DNA of 64,000 nucleotides from Reticulitermes speratus. Lineage: Eukaryota > Arthropoda > Insecta > Blattodea > Rhinotermitidae. Positions 12,466 to 24,700 of the stretch are shown here, in pieces. Below the pieces are notes generated by a model. The model saw nothing but the letters and a program-made list of their open reading frames with translations, was not told where the DNA came from and made no database searches. The stretch covers positions 32,175,478 to 32,239,477 of the forward strand of contig JAJKFL010000006.1 of NCBI GenBank assembly GCA_021186555.1. Reading direction: 5' to 3'. Within the stretch, counting starts at the first letter, position 1; each line of letters begins with the position of its first letter. Made by a program: the position numbers and the translations under genes.

Positions 12466-12750
12466 CCGGGATAGTAGAGTTGGTATAGCGACACAGTACG
12501 GGCTGGACGGTCAGGGGGACCAAATCCTGTTGGGGGCGAGATTTTCCGTACCCGTCCATTCCGGCCCTAGAGCCCACACAGCCTCCTGTAAGATGGGTAC
12601 CGTTTCTCTACACCGGGGGTAAAGCGGCCGGGGCGTGGTGTTCATCACCCGCCCCCATCTAGTGCCGAGGTTAAAGAAAAGTATAACTATACCTCTACTC
12701 CCCCTCTGGGCCTTCATGGCAGGCTATATGTTGAAATTTACCTTTAACAA
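12466..12750 (+). mobile_element. Family C SINE, near full length
   Basis: The head is gagttggtatagcgacac...cgggctggac with a degenerate B-box. The body has the gtaaagcggccggggcgtgg core, the ccatctagtgccgaggtta block, tataactatacctctactcc, gccttcatggc and the TTTACC-type tail. It is one of the two best copies for a family consensus. No clear TSD was found. Confidence 0.85.
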
Positions 12751-13867
12751 CCGTTTAACACGCTCCTGGAATTTGTCCATTATGACGAGGAGCATTCTGT
12801 ATTAACTTTGTCTAAAATTATTACAAGAAGTCAAATGTCGTAAAGTCTATTAAATTATATTGTGAAATGTACTAGACTTGCTTTAAAATTAGGACCACTT
12901 TGAAAATACAGCAAAATATCTAGTCGTCAAAAATGGTTAAATAAATCAGTGTGTCTTACATGTCTAAGAAGATGATTAGTGTCATTTGAGGTGCGATGTC
13001 GTGGGGCCTGTACAAGACTACCGAATGATCAAATAAATATTTGCATCATGCACAGTACTACGGAAAAACATGTTCCTCGGAACGTAGAAACGCTTCTGAA
13101 GACTGCATGGCCTCACTCTCCTAAAGACAGCATTTTCATAGCCACTGCCGTAGTAACTTAAAGTCTCACATATTCAGTGATGTTCACTTAAATAGCTTTG
13201 TGACAGGGCATCATATGCGGACAGACAGACAGACAGGAATAATTGTTTCTAATTCATTAAACGCTCCTTAAAGTGACCCGTTTATAAATCTAGGATATTA
13301 CATGCAAACTCAGTATTTGAAAGAATAAATAAACTATACATGACTTGAAATTGAATTTCAAATTTAAGCCAATTTTAATGGGGTTAAGTTTTTTTTTTTT
13401 TACATTCTGGGCTGCGCATTTTTAGGGGTTCATACAAGCGAATAATTTTAGAAATTACGTGTACACGAGCTGCCAGGCTCAGCAATTTAGCATTTCATGA
13501 AACCAACTGACTTGTAATTCACCACATCACGACACAACACCGCTTCATGTCGCTTTTACTGCTGCAAAATTTAAGCAAAACTGAAAAACCCATTAGTGTT
13601 ATTAACATATTTGCATGTGGTAGTAGATTAAGCTGGAATTAGGTCCACTCTGGAAATTTACGCTTTCATAATCTTGTAATAAAAATACACTGGATATGGT
13701 ATGTTAGTTCTAATGGTATTACATCTGTTACGGTTAAAGTCTTCTGGCATGTGACGTATAAATATTACGTCACATGCCAGGCGACTGTAATCTGGAGGTG
13801 ATCATACTGATAACCTCACATATCTCGCACTTCCAGCTTGTAACACTAATTACTGATACAATATAAA
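12751..13867. other. No gene seen apart from a short palindrome
   Basis: AT-rich sequence with a T-run near 13390 and the palindrome at 13744-13780. No coding region supported. Confidence 0.5.
13744..13780. repeat. Perfect 15-bp-stem palindrome
   Basis: Arms ctggcatgtgacgta (13744-13758) and tacgtcacatgccag (13766-13780) are exactly complementary around a 7-base loop. It could be the core of a small foldback element or a hairpin. Each arm contains TGACGTA, close to a half CRE-like site. Confidence 0.9.
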
Positions 13868-14120
13868 CTGGGCTAGCCCAGTCTATATAGTGACTACACT
13901 ACGGGCTGGGCAAAAGAGGAGTCATGGTTTAATTCCCGGCAGAGGCATAATATTTTTATCTTCCCTAAAGCGTACAAACTCGCTCTGAGGCCCACACTGC
14001 TTTGCATTCAATAGGTACCGGGGACTATGCCACGGCGGGTAAAGCTGCCGAGACATGAATCTGACAACTCATTCTCTTGTAGCTCCGATGTTAAGAATGT
14101 GTGGAGCTATACCGACATGT
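13868..14120 (+). mobile_element. Family C SINE, diverged
   Basis: The head is ctatatagtgactacactacgggctggg, with a B-box-like gtttaattcccggc and body landmarks gggtaaagctgccg and gtggagctatacc. The sequence stops before the usual tail. Confidence 0.75.
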
Positions 14121-14183
14121 GGTCATTTTCAGGATGATGATATCGTATTGTATGAAACCTGTAGCTGGTTAATGTAACTACAT

Positions 14184-14282
14184 GTAATTAGTAGTAGTAG
14201 TTCCTTTAGGTCCCAAGCGACCCCTGGTGATCCCATTGGATTTTCTGAGCAAGAGTTACAGGGTCTTGCTATCCCTTAGTCG
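14184..14282 (-). mobile_element. 99-bp mini-retroposon with 14-bp TSD
   Basis: A perfect 14-bp direct repeat, taatgtaactacat, brackets it at 14170-14183 and 14283-14296. On the minus strand the insert ends in an (ACT)n-rich tail, as a retroposed 3' end would. No A/B box or homology to the other families is visible, so it may be a severely 5'-truncated copy of an unseen retroelement. The duplication is direct evidence of insertion; the retroposon nature is inferred. Confidence 0.7.
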
Positions 14283-14333
14283 TAATGTAACTACATATCC
14301 AATTATAATTAAAGTTGTGTAAACGGCACTACT

Positions 14334-14703
14334 GTCGACCTCGGTGGACTAGTGGTTAGCGTGCTCGCCACTGGACCCAAGGTTCGCGGGTTCGATCCCG
14401 ACCGAGGTCGATGGATTTTTAAGGGTGATAAAAATCCGGAGCACAACTTCCTTCGTAGTAAAGCCGTCCGTCCCATGTCGTAGATTTACAGCATGTAAAA
14501 GAACCCTTACGGGCATAAATAGAAATGTTTCTTAAGCTAAATTCAAAGCCTCCATTTCTCACCCAAGTCTCCTGACTGCCTGCCAGATGGCTCTGGCGGT
14601 CACATCAGGATCGATAGAACAGCAGCGCGGCCAGTTGGTCAGTCACCCAGTAACCTCGGAAAGAGGAGGCAAGAGGGCTGTTGAGCCATGGTTATTATTA
14701 TTA
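14334..14703 (+). mobile_element. Family D SINE (tRNA-Asp-like head), 14-bp TSD
   Basis: The TSD taaacggcactact is exact at 14320-14333 and 14704-14717. The first ~75 bases are strikingly tRNA-like: ctcggtggactagtggtta fits an A-box, gggttcgatcc an exact B-box, and the ends cgacctcgg/ccgaggtcg pair over nine bases. The ~370-bp element ends gggctgttgagccatgg followed by a (TTA)n tail. Those last ~17 bases nearly equal the 3' end of family A. The head is nearly identical to the copy at 27.2 kb, so both are young or conserved. Confidence 0.93.
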
Positions 14704-14717
14704 TAAACGGCACTACT

Positions 14718-15484
14718 AACTACTTTCAATCATTGGTTTGATATTGTGTTTACAACCCACCAATAGGCCCTTTTCCTGCAGCAGTTAAATCCAGTCCACA
14801 CTTCCTTACATTCATTTTTAGTTTCTTCATGTTATTTGGAAAACCTCCGAGAAAGAGACCATTTTGAAGACCTACACATCCATGGGAGGAAAGTATTTGA
14901 ACGTGTCCTAAAACACAGTGGAATAGCGTGCATTTCAACCACAGTTTTGAGATTCGGGATCGGTGCTAATTCTTGTGAACATCACGGATATTAGGGTGAA
15001 ATGCAAGGCGAGAAGTTTTTGATTGGTTAAGAGATTATAAGCTTCTCAAAACATTGCTCTTGCAACAAAGAGCATGTTATATCATTTTTACACTTACACT
15101 TAACTCTCCCTAATTATGTTATTTTCTTCAGTTTTCTTCAGTGAAGAGGCTCTGAGCAACCAGTTCCATTTGATTAAAAATGTTGTATGTTTTTTATGGT
15201 TATACCTCACTTCCGAAACTGAAAACAAGGGCCACAACTATCGTCCCAGCCTCACCATTTCACCCTTCCACTATGTTGTTATTATTGGCTTTTGCGAATT
15301 AACACCAAATTTGAGTGTCAATCGATGACACAACTTTGATGTCAAATTTCACGAAGGAGGTTTAAATGGAGTGACACGCAGTCACACACAGACAGCATGG
15401 ATTATTGAATTCAAGATCCCACATTTTTATCCTTTCTGGAAGAAAAGTAAGATAAAGACACTAACTGTGAATTTCTAACATTTA
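14718..15484. other. No gene seen
   Basis: Unassigned AT-rich sequence. Confidence 0.5.
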
Positions 15485-15700
15485 AGGAATCCGTTCTTCT
15501 GGTATATGGCGTTGCCTCATTGGATAAATCGATCCCGACATTTCCAGGCAACGTAGTGCCCTCATCATTCTTCCAAGACATTTCGACTCTTGAAGATGTG
15601 CACACTACTTTGCCTGGAAACGTCGGGATTCATTTACCCACTGACACAGCATCGTTCCTTCGGCGAATAGAATCCTCCGTTACAATATTATGGAAACGTG
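15485..15700. repeat. Foldback element, divergent subfamily
   Basis: Two inverted arms: gatcccgacatttccaggca at about 15530 and its partner tgcctggaaacgtcgggat at about 15612. The plus-strand arm reads CTTGAAGATG...CCTGGAAACGTCGGGA, a decayed version of the hammerhead-like core in the 34.9-kb copy. Outer ends carry cttctgg- and ccttcggcg-like motifs. Confidence 0.6.
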
Positions 15701-15826
15701 CCGGCACTGGTGATTCGAAAATCTTATTAATTTACAGCCTGATACAATGACTACTAATTGGGCCTGTTATTTTGAAGCTGGTCGATTCATTTAACATAAT
15801 TACGATAGCTGTAGTTTATGTTTCGC

Positions 15827-15948
15827 CGATCCCAGTAGCCGCTCTGTCTTAAGGCGTGGGTCTGCTGTCGTTCGCTTGCTGGGATTACGACTTTGAATCC
15901 CGCCGGTGGCACGGATGTCTGTCTCTTGTGAGTTTTGTGTGTTGTCAG
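15827..15948 (+). mobile_element. Family A SINE, 3'-truncated
   Basis: The head is gatcccagtagccgctctgt with B-box ctttgaatcccgccgg and the start of the body up to gtgtgttgtcag; the rest is missing. The flanks between here and 16132 hold nothing recognised. Confidence 0.85.
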
Positions 15949-16146
15949 TTTTACTTGATTTTACGAGTGCGGAACTTGGTCTCTGAATCTGAGGAAAGAA
16001 TATAGATTAGTGACGTCTGAACTCAAAGAACTGTGGAAGGCGTTAAGGTCTACGACAGATGGAATAATAAAGAATTAGAGAAAACACAAAAAATTATAAA
16101 TTTTTCCAATTCCTTCAAAATAATGGTTAAAGAAATAGAAGAAGAC

Positions 16147-16407
16147 CGATCCCAGTGGCCGTGCGGTCTAAGGCATGGGTCTTCGGCCGCTCGCTTACTA
16201 GGATTGTGGGTTCGAATCCCGCCTAGGGCATGGATATCTGTCTCTTGTGAGTATTGTGTGATGTCAGGTAGAGGTCTCTGCGACGGGCTGGTCCCTCGTC
16301 CAGAGGAGTCCTACCGAGTGTGGTGTGTCTAAAAAGTGTGTGATCGTGAAGCCTCGACGAAACGAGGAGGCCCAGGCCCATATAGGGCTGTCGAGCCATA
16401 GAAAAAA
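16147..16407 (+). mobile_element. Family A SINE, full length with 14-bp TSD
   Basis: The TSD aaatagaagaagac is at 16133-16146 and 16408-16421. Complete head (gatcccagtggccgtgcgg, B-box gggttcgaatcc), body and 3' end tatagggctgtcgagccat plus A-tail. The open frame at 16033-16332 reads through this SINE and is not a gene. Confidence 0.95.
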
Positions 16408-16531
16408 AAATAGAAGAAGACGAATAGTATATACAGCACTTACGGGAGTTACAGGAAATATATTGAATAATAATATTGATGGGGAAAGTTAAGGGTTAAG
16501 ATAATTAGGAATTAATAAACACACGCGGAGC

Positions 16532-16789
16532 AGATCTCGGTGGCCGTGCGGTCTCAGACGTAGATCTGCAGCCGATCGATTGCTGGGACCTCAGGTTTGA
16601 ACCCCGCTGAGGGCATGGAGTTCGTCTCTTGTGTTTGTTCTTTATTGTGTAGGTAGTGGCCTCTGCGACATGCTGATCACTCGCTCAGTGGAGTCCTACT
16701 GGGAGGATGTGTTTAATTGTGTGTGATCTAGAAACATCCAACAAGGAAGCGGCCTAGGCCTTAGTTGGGCTCTTGCGCAACACAAAAAA
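16532..16789 (+). mobile_element. Sub-type A2 SINE
   Basis: The head resembles family A (ggtggccgtgcggtctcag, B-box ggtttgaaccc). The body differs (gtgtaggtagtggcctctgcg, gtgtgtgatctagaaac) and ends gcgcaacacaaaaaat instead of gtcgagccat. The same body and end occur at 27756-28019, which defines a sub-type. No TSD was recognised. Confidence 0.85.
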
Positions 16790-18500
16790 TAGAAATTTGC
16801 TGATCGAGAACCTGTGTTTTATTGGAATATTTCCTGGGCGTGCTGACCGGGCTCAGAGAACCCGTGATAGGAGCCCGTTTTTACGCTTATTCTGAAACGA
16901 CTTTAAGGGTATGGATCCTGTCAAGGCAGGGAATTTAATGGCTAGCCACGTAAAGTGTAACTTGTCTAAGAAGGCTCTGCGTCAGGGACTGAGTGGAGCC
17001 ACTCTGTCTAGTATTACGGAAATATTCAAATCATCCAAAGCTCTAGAAATATTTTCCCTCTTATAAAAGGGGAAATATGACTTGGGCTACATATTTTGAT
17101 ATTTTGTTTCATGAAATTGATAGGTTATACTATCAAATACCAAGCTATGGTTTGTAGCTACTGAATTTCAAGTTCCAAATGAGCTAGAAATTACGTTTCT
17201 AAAATACAGGTTTACCGTTTCTTCTTTCGCACTAAAAATCAAATTCCTCACTACAGTTTCAGTATATATCAGACATTAATTTGATATATACTTTAATATT
17301 TATCTGTTATGTTATTTAAGGTTTATTTTACGACGTTCTCAGATCCCTGATTGGCCCACATATTTGTCGAAAGTTAGGGTTATCAGTGAATAATGAATTG
17401 GGAAGTATGTGGTAGGAAGTGGCGGTGTATAATTTTAGTTCTGTCGCGGAATCTGCCTTATTGGACTGGGAAAAACCATGGTCATATAATCAGGATTTTA
17501 GTGCTACAGTCGACAACCGAACAGGGAACCTCTAGAATTCAGATCAGAAATTTTACCGCTTTAAGACAATTTTTGTTGTTAAATGTTGAGAATCAGGAAA
17601 CGCGTACTTAATCTGTTGAAAAAGAAAGCCGGCTTCTAAGGTTTGTGACTCTGCCGAGTAGCGCATCATGCAACACACAATTATACATATACAAAAAATA
17701 GCCGCTGCGCTATACTGTTTACTAGCGTGCTTAATGATTCACTTTGCATTTGGTAACTAAAACGTCGAGGTTTCCATCGTCGCGTAACAGAAATATAAAA
17801 AATGCATTAGAAGTAACAGTGGATGTGCAATTACACCAAAGTTTTGTACATAGCTGAGGAACAACAGGGGTTTTATAGGAACGAACACATTCACAAAGTT
17901 TTCAGTTTTTGAACACAACGTAAAATTAACACTACAAAGTGTAGAATGTTTTTAAGATAATATTTTTGAAGCGAAGAGAAAAAAATTTCAGGTTCTAAAC
18001 AAGTTCTGAAGGAGTAGAATTATCAGTTTTACAAGCCTTTGGCTTCAGAATATCTTTACTTCAGACTACAGTTTTAAGATAATCATTATTATAATGATAA
18101 TGACAATGATGACAGTAGTATTGATAATCTATTTTTATGTGAGAGCTGACCATACAGCCTTAAAGGCAATTATAGACTCAGCACGAATGCAAAGTAGCAG
18201 ACACTTAGACATCAGAGAAATTAATGTTAACTAATATTATGTGAGATGAAACATAATTTTTTTTAAATATTTGCTTATTTAAATAAATTTAAACTAACTA
18301 ACTCCATGGAGCAGAGTCATTCTTGAGAAGCTATTCCCCGCGTTTTATGGAACTAGAAGGTTCATTACCCCATTCACAAGAGCCCGCCACCTATCCCTGT
18401 CAAATTAAATTTAAATAATGTGAAAATCTAAATCACCACGATGATGGAGAGGAGTTTATATCCGATGAAAATAATTGAAACTTCGATTTTATTCATTAAC
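16790..18500. other. No gene seen
   Basis: AT-rich sequence. A 72-codon open frame at 17393 has no recognised features. Confidence 0.5.
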
Positions 18501-18509
18501 AACACAGAC

Positions 18510-18722
18510 GCTTACCAGGATTGTGGGTTCAAATCCCGCCGGGGGCATGGATGTCTGTCTCTTGTGAGTGTTGTGTGTTGTCAGGTAGAGGTCTTTGCGA
18601 CGAGCTGGTCCCTCGTCCAGAGGATTCCTACCGAACGTGGTGTGTCTACAGTGTGTGATCGTGAAGCATCGAAAAATGAGGCTGCCTAGGCCCCCAAGGG
18701 GCTGTCGAGCCATTGGAAAAAA
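18510..18722 (+). mobile_element. Family A SINE, 5'-truncated at insertion
   Basis: It starts inside the head at gcttaccaggattgtgggtt, keeps the B-box and entire body, and ends gctgtcgagccattgg plus A-tail. The aacacaga direct repeat at both edges (18501-18508 and 18723-18730) suggests the truncation happened during target-primed reverse transcription rather than by later deletion. Confidence 0.85.
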
Positions 18723-18730
18723 AACACAGA

Positions 18731-21700
18731 AGCATTACCAAAAGTATAACGGTAATTTAGTATATTCCCTTCCATTCTGAAAGAAATAAAGTATCCAAAT
18801 ACCGAATGTATGTATATATATATATTAATTTGAGACATAATAGCTCGAAAAATTTTAAGACCATGAGCAAAATGAAGGCAGTTGGAGTGATTACTTTACA
18901 ACAGAACCAATAAGACTGAAAAGCAAAATCCCACAACTGATTCATAAAAGGCCACTGACAACACAACAGAAGGCGATGAGCACACGTAAAATTCCTGCTG
19001 GCAACAAAACGGTGGGGGGGGGGGGGGGGGGGGTCCATGACTCAAGCATGCGGTAAGCGGAAGATGATTATTTAGACAATACTATATTTAGTCTATACTA
19101 CGTACACTTAAGTAAAATTTAAACAAAATTAATTAAACTTTTTCTTTTATCTACAGTAATATAACACCCAGAATTTCACGGCACACCTTGCGGAACTCGC
19201 GGCACGCCCTTCGAGAACCATTACTCAGTAGGAACAATTCTTTTTTTTAAATTTACACATATTTTAATATGCCAGGAAAATAAGGAAGATATCAATGCTT
19301 CTCACTTACTCTGTAGAAACAGTTGCTAAATTCTGTTACAGCAAAATTTGACATCTCAACTACATAATCGCTAGATTTTGCATTGTAAAAGGAACACCTG
19401 TCAACTGCAGACAATTCCGTAAAAAGGCTGCTTACTTCGAAACAGGAATCCGTAAAACTTACATTGAAACTTGTTCAGAGCGTTTAATTGGCTTGATGCA
19501 CTCACAATAAAAGTAGAATATAAGTAGAAGAGTTCAACAATGTAGCATTCAGCAAAATCTGAAGATAAAAGGCCAAGAAAGTTTCTGTCTTTTTCAGGAT
19601 CATAATGATGACTTTAAATCAGAAGTGAAGGGGTAGCATAAATGTCATGACCGTTGAGTCTAGTACAAATATATCAGTTTATAGACGATAAACCATTAAT
19701 CCATTCAAACCAGAGTCATTAGATCACTTAGCAAATTAAATCACTAAGAAAAAGAAGGTTAAATTAGTGTAACATGTTTTCTAGTATGTTATTGCCATTA
19801 AGCATGCTAAGGTCATCGGTCATATCTGTTTAAACCAAGGAACATTCTTCAAAAAATCTACATCATATGTAAGTTTGTTATATGAATCTCTTTCCGAAAA
19901 AAAATTAGACCTCCACCACGAAGTAATTTTGTCAGAGACTCCATCTGCACCTTGTACAGTGAATATTTTGCAGTGTGATTACAGAAGTGTTCGTTCACCC
20001 AATTTTCATAAGACATGTAATTGTAAAACCTAAAAAGACGCTGTGTTAAAATATCAAAAGTCCTGAGACAAGGAATATTTGCCCAAAACATATCTCGACA
20101 TGTTGTCACTTGTCCGAATTTACTCTGTCTGTTGACACCACAGACAGGGCAACCATCACGGGCTAAATTAAGAGTTTCCGCTATTTTCGTCAGCATATTT
20201 ATTCATGGAGGATCATGATAAATCAGCTACTGCAATAAATGGAATAAACCTTATCCGGTTTACGTCACCCGTAAAATTGAGCAAATAGCAGTATCCGTTT
20301 TTAAATAATCTTCTCTCATCAATTAAAAGATGCCACCATTTACCGACATATAAAAGGAAGCATCAGATTTTAAATGCACTCTGAGTCATAACAAGTAGTC
20401 TCCAAAAGAAAATGTTGATTATTCCTGGCCGAGACACGAGAAGAACAACGTGACACAAAAGGCTACTTTTTGTTTTCCCTCTTTTATAACTGATAAGAAG
20501 GGTGGAAACGCTCCTTGCTCCAATCATTGAAGTTCTGTTTTTCGTATCAGAGGATTTGAGAGGTTTGTTTTAATGTCTTCCTTCAAACCACTGTAACAGA
20601 ACGGTCAGCAATCGCCTCTGAATTGTTTTCATTTCCGCTCGCCGAAGATATAAAAAAATCAGCAGGAATTGGCAAAACCCTGGGTAGAAGAATGCAAACA
20701 GCTGACAAAGGGTTTTTTTTGGATCTTCATACGACATGCCGCAGTACTCTCCCGCCTATGACGTCATCACATCTAAAGCACACGGAACTGTTTTCGAAAA
20801 GCTTAGTCTAAGACGAACAAAAAGTGTGTCTTATGACTTTTACCTGTGCATTTTCCTTCAACTGTCTCAGAAGTTACGCTTTAAACCGAACTATTCATTT
20901 AAAAGCCAATAATAGCCTATAATACTAAGAAGAAGAAGAAGAACATAAAATTATACGTAACAGTAAAGTCCATATGTAAACAAACATGAAACTAACAAGT
21001 GAAGTCCAAATCAATAAAATTTACAACAGGTGAGAATAATACCTACGTTATTGTCAGAAAATGGTTTATTGCCAAAGACAATTCACAGGGGCCTGGAACT
21101 CCTACACCTGAAAGCAAGCATCTCCGACACTCACAGGGCAGTAGTTCTTGGACCATGAAAGAGTGTCCGAAAATTTTTTAGTCTTGAAAAATACCTCTTC
21201 ACAAAATATGTTTTAATGTAACACCCGCAACTGAAAGATTGTATTAATTAGTAAATACCTGAGACAGAGCCAAACCAACGATAGTGGTGAGTAATAAAAA
21301 TACATCCATGTGTAAGAGTAAACCGATATTGTAATATGTGTGTTCCTACATACTTAATGGCTAGACTCCTACTGACGACAAACACTTTGTGGTGTTTGAA
21401 TAAAAACGAGAAGTTTAAGAATAGCCTGTATCCTCTTCTGTCCTTCACGGATTAGACTATCTGACTAAACAAAAATCGTTTCAATCGTCTCCATATATCT
21501 CATATTTATTTCGTCTAGATTGAAGCGCAAGTATTTTTATATATTCTTTTGTTCATATTTTTCCCATGATTTACTCGTTCTTGACTTCAGTCTCACCTAA
21601 TCTTCCGTGCACTTAGCGAACACGTAGTATTTTCAGTTCATGTAATCTTGTACGGAAATCGACATTTCTTACAAGTTATTTTCTGCCGCTATAAAATTTG

Positions 21701-24700
21701 CTAATTTTTTATCTTCATTGTCAAAGTTTTTTTTCCAAAATGAAAATTTGGGTACTTGCCACTGCATTATAAAATTTTAAGTCTGTCTCGATTCCATGGC
21801 ATTCTGGTGAGTGTTCAGTTCCTTCTTACAGGCGTATTTCATTATTTCCATCATACGTACCCGCATATTCTTACAGTATCTTACCCATTTCCAAATTACT
21901 TAAAAATAAGAAATTCTCTACCTCAATTTTCAATAATATATCAGAGACTTGTATTTCTTCTTTAAAGGAATTTTTCCATTACTTTTAACAATAGTTTCAT
22001 ATTCTGTTCCACAGTGTTTTTTAGGATAAAGTAAAGTCTGTAGATATTACTTTGATTTCTGAAGTACAACACAAATTCGAAGAAGGGTAAAGTATCTGGA
22101 AATTTTTGATATAGTTATGTTGTCTTCTACTTGGTGCTTAGGACAGTAAGCTACCACGATCTTTAAATGTCATCCTAATAAACATTACACAAAGTACGAA
22201 AATTATAACATTTTAGTCTCTACTTATTCATAGTAAAATTAAAACAGCACACTTACCAACCTCCACCTCTACATTCAGGCTTCCATTTCCTCTCCTCTTC
22301 TGTTTCCTAGAATAAGAGAAAATTTTAAGTTAAAATTCACGCAAATTATTCGTCATTCTGATCTACAGTCAGATAGGTAGACGAGTTCCTTTGTCTATAA
22401 TCACACTTAACTTATTTTTTCTTTAATTTTATTTAAAATCAAACAAATATGTAGGCTGACGCGCTTTAAACGCCACTCATTTCATCACTCATAATAAAAT
22501 GGTGCTTACTTAATAGAGGAGCTCTCTCCATTACAGTGATCATTATGTTCAGAGGCACTTCATAATTAACTACTATCTTAGATCGTGACATTGAAAGTTT
22601 TCTACAAAACCCCTGTTCTATAACAGTTAATCTACGAAGTATCCATTTTCAAGTACCAGCCTTACTACGTGAAATCGAGGGAACGGTTGTAAGAAATTAC
22701 CAATAACTACTCTCACACGAAGTGCTGTTACGATATGCAGGTCGACGAAAACTTAGCAATTAGGATGAAGGAATAAAAATTGCTAAGTTCTCAACTTGAA
22801 AAGGAAACACAGTTTTCAACAAAAATATGTTAAAATTAAAAAATACATTCTAAGGTTTGTAAATATATCATATTCTTTATTACCTAATTTAGCTCTTTTA
22901 TTGTCGAATTAAATCAATATTGTATTCGAAATTAAATACCAGAAGTACCTGATAGAAACTTAAAATATAGGATTGTTTCTTGAAACAATGACTAATGTAC
23001 AGCGAAAACAAACTGGGGTTTTCGAAGAAATGTGCCCTTCTGGAGACTAGTATCTTCTGGAATGTAGTTCCATATTATCTGGTAGAAATACTCGTATCTG
23101 CTTATCTGAAGTCACATTTCAGAATAATTAACCTTTATTATTTCAATGCTTCTTGTTGAAATTACAGACTTGAAAATAATACGAAATTTGCCAATAATTT
23201 TCAGTGTAATTTTGAGACATTTCAGTTTTTCTACGATAGCCCTAAAATAAATTTCTCAATGTCTAAAACGCGCATAAGGCAGCTTCCTTTATTTATACGT
23301 TTCTCCTGAGATAAACCGGTTTTGAGAACATTGATCACGTTTGATTTTGGTGTCTTGCAAATTAATATTTTTATTGGGCCAATAGGCACCATAATTCTGG
23401 GGCACACCAACATTACTCTATTCAATCGAAGTCTGCCCAGTAGTCGCCAAGATAAAATTTTTAAATACACAAACACAACGTCCCAATTATATGCTGATTT
23501 TACGCAAGCCGTAAAAATAAATTATTCTGAGGAAAGCATTATGACAATAAATATTTCATGTTAGAAACCTGCAATAGTTCGAACTAGGAAGTACGAGCAG
23601 AGTGGTAAAGTACGTGACTCCGACGGCTGAACAAAATACACATAGCAACAGAGAGTCGACGATGACAACGTACTCTGTGTGATTTGGACTCCCTGCGCAA
23701 AGAAAATGAAAGTCATCCTCCGTTCTTCTCCTCACTTTTCCCCGGCTTACCCTAACTTTGAACCCCTACATGAAAACACTGTAATTTTCTTGAGAGCGAA
23801 GAAGATTTCAATAGCTATGACTTGACGCACATCAGGCAGCCACTGCCACCCTTCACTGGCATCAAAACCCTCAACACTGTCGCGGAACTTGCAACAAAGT
23901 ACAGTCCCTTTCACACAGACCAGACTACACTAGAATAACTTCCACACTCTTTCGTCATTTATCCAACTTCGATCTTTCCTCTCTTCTAAAATTTGTACCT
24001 TCGTTATGTATATTGCACTTGTCCAAAAGTAAGCAAAATTACAAGCAAAAATGTCGTTGAAAGGAATATGATATTTTTAAAAATATACACGGCAAGTATA
24101 ACATAATTCAGACGCTCTTTGAAATATGAACCATGAAATTTTACACTCACGACAAGTCTGTATTATGTTTACAAATTTCAAAACGGGTTCTGTAGAAACC
24201 CTGCATGTCTCTCGTTTTGAAACGAGAATAGATGATGCCACATTCTCCGAAGTCTTCTTCAGTGAACATGTTGCAGGTAAAGTGTAAACTTCATGCACTC
24301 CATGTAATATATGGCCTTTTAAATGCCTCCAGATTTTGAGGCCAAGTCCAGATTATACGTAATAATGGCCATTAATGTTTTCGTACTTCAAGTAAGCCTT
24401 TTGTACAATTCGTGGGACTACTACAGAGTTTAATGACGGATACAGGCAATGTTTTACCTTGCGTCATCAGAATTATATTTTTATTGTGCCGTAAAACCTC
24501 AAGTGTTATATTTTTCTCAAATTATTCATGTTTTATAACAAGAACACCCTGTGTTTTTTGTCTTCTGTTGAATATAAAAACACTACTGAAACAAATTATA
24601 TGACTCACGTTTTTCTATTCACTGATATAAAACCGTTCTAACTGCAATGAGGAATTACTGATTATACAATCTACTGACATTATGAAGAAAAAACCAAATT

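Noticed and set aside
14336-14410. A genuine tRNA gene
   Set aside because: Excellent A and B boxes and paired ends, but it is the head of a ~370-bp element with TSDs and a second copy at 27.2 kb; no normal anticodon arm could be drawn.
19858-20196. 112-codon minus-strand frame with CPVCG
   Set aside because: A single CxxC without a recognisable fold, and no coding-like context.
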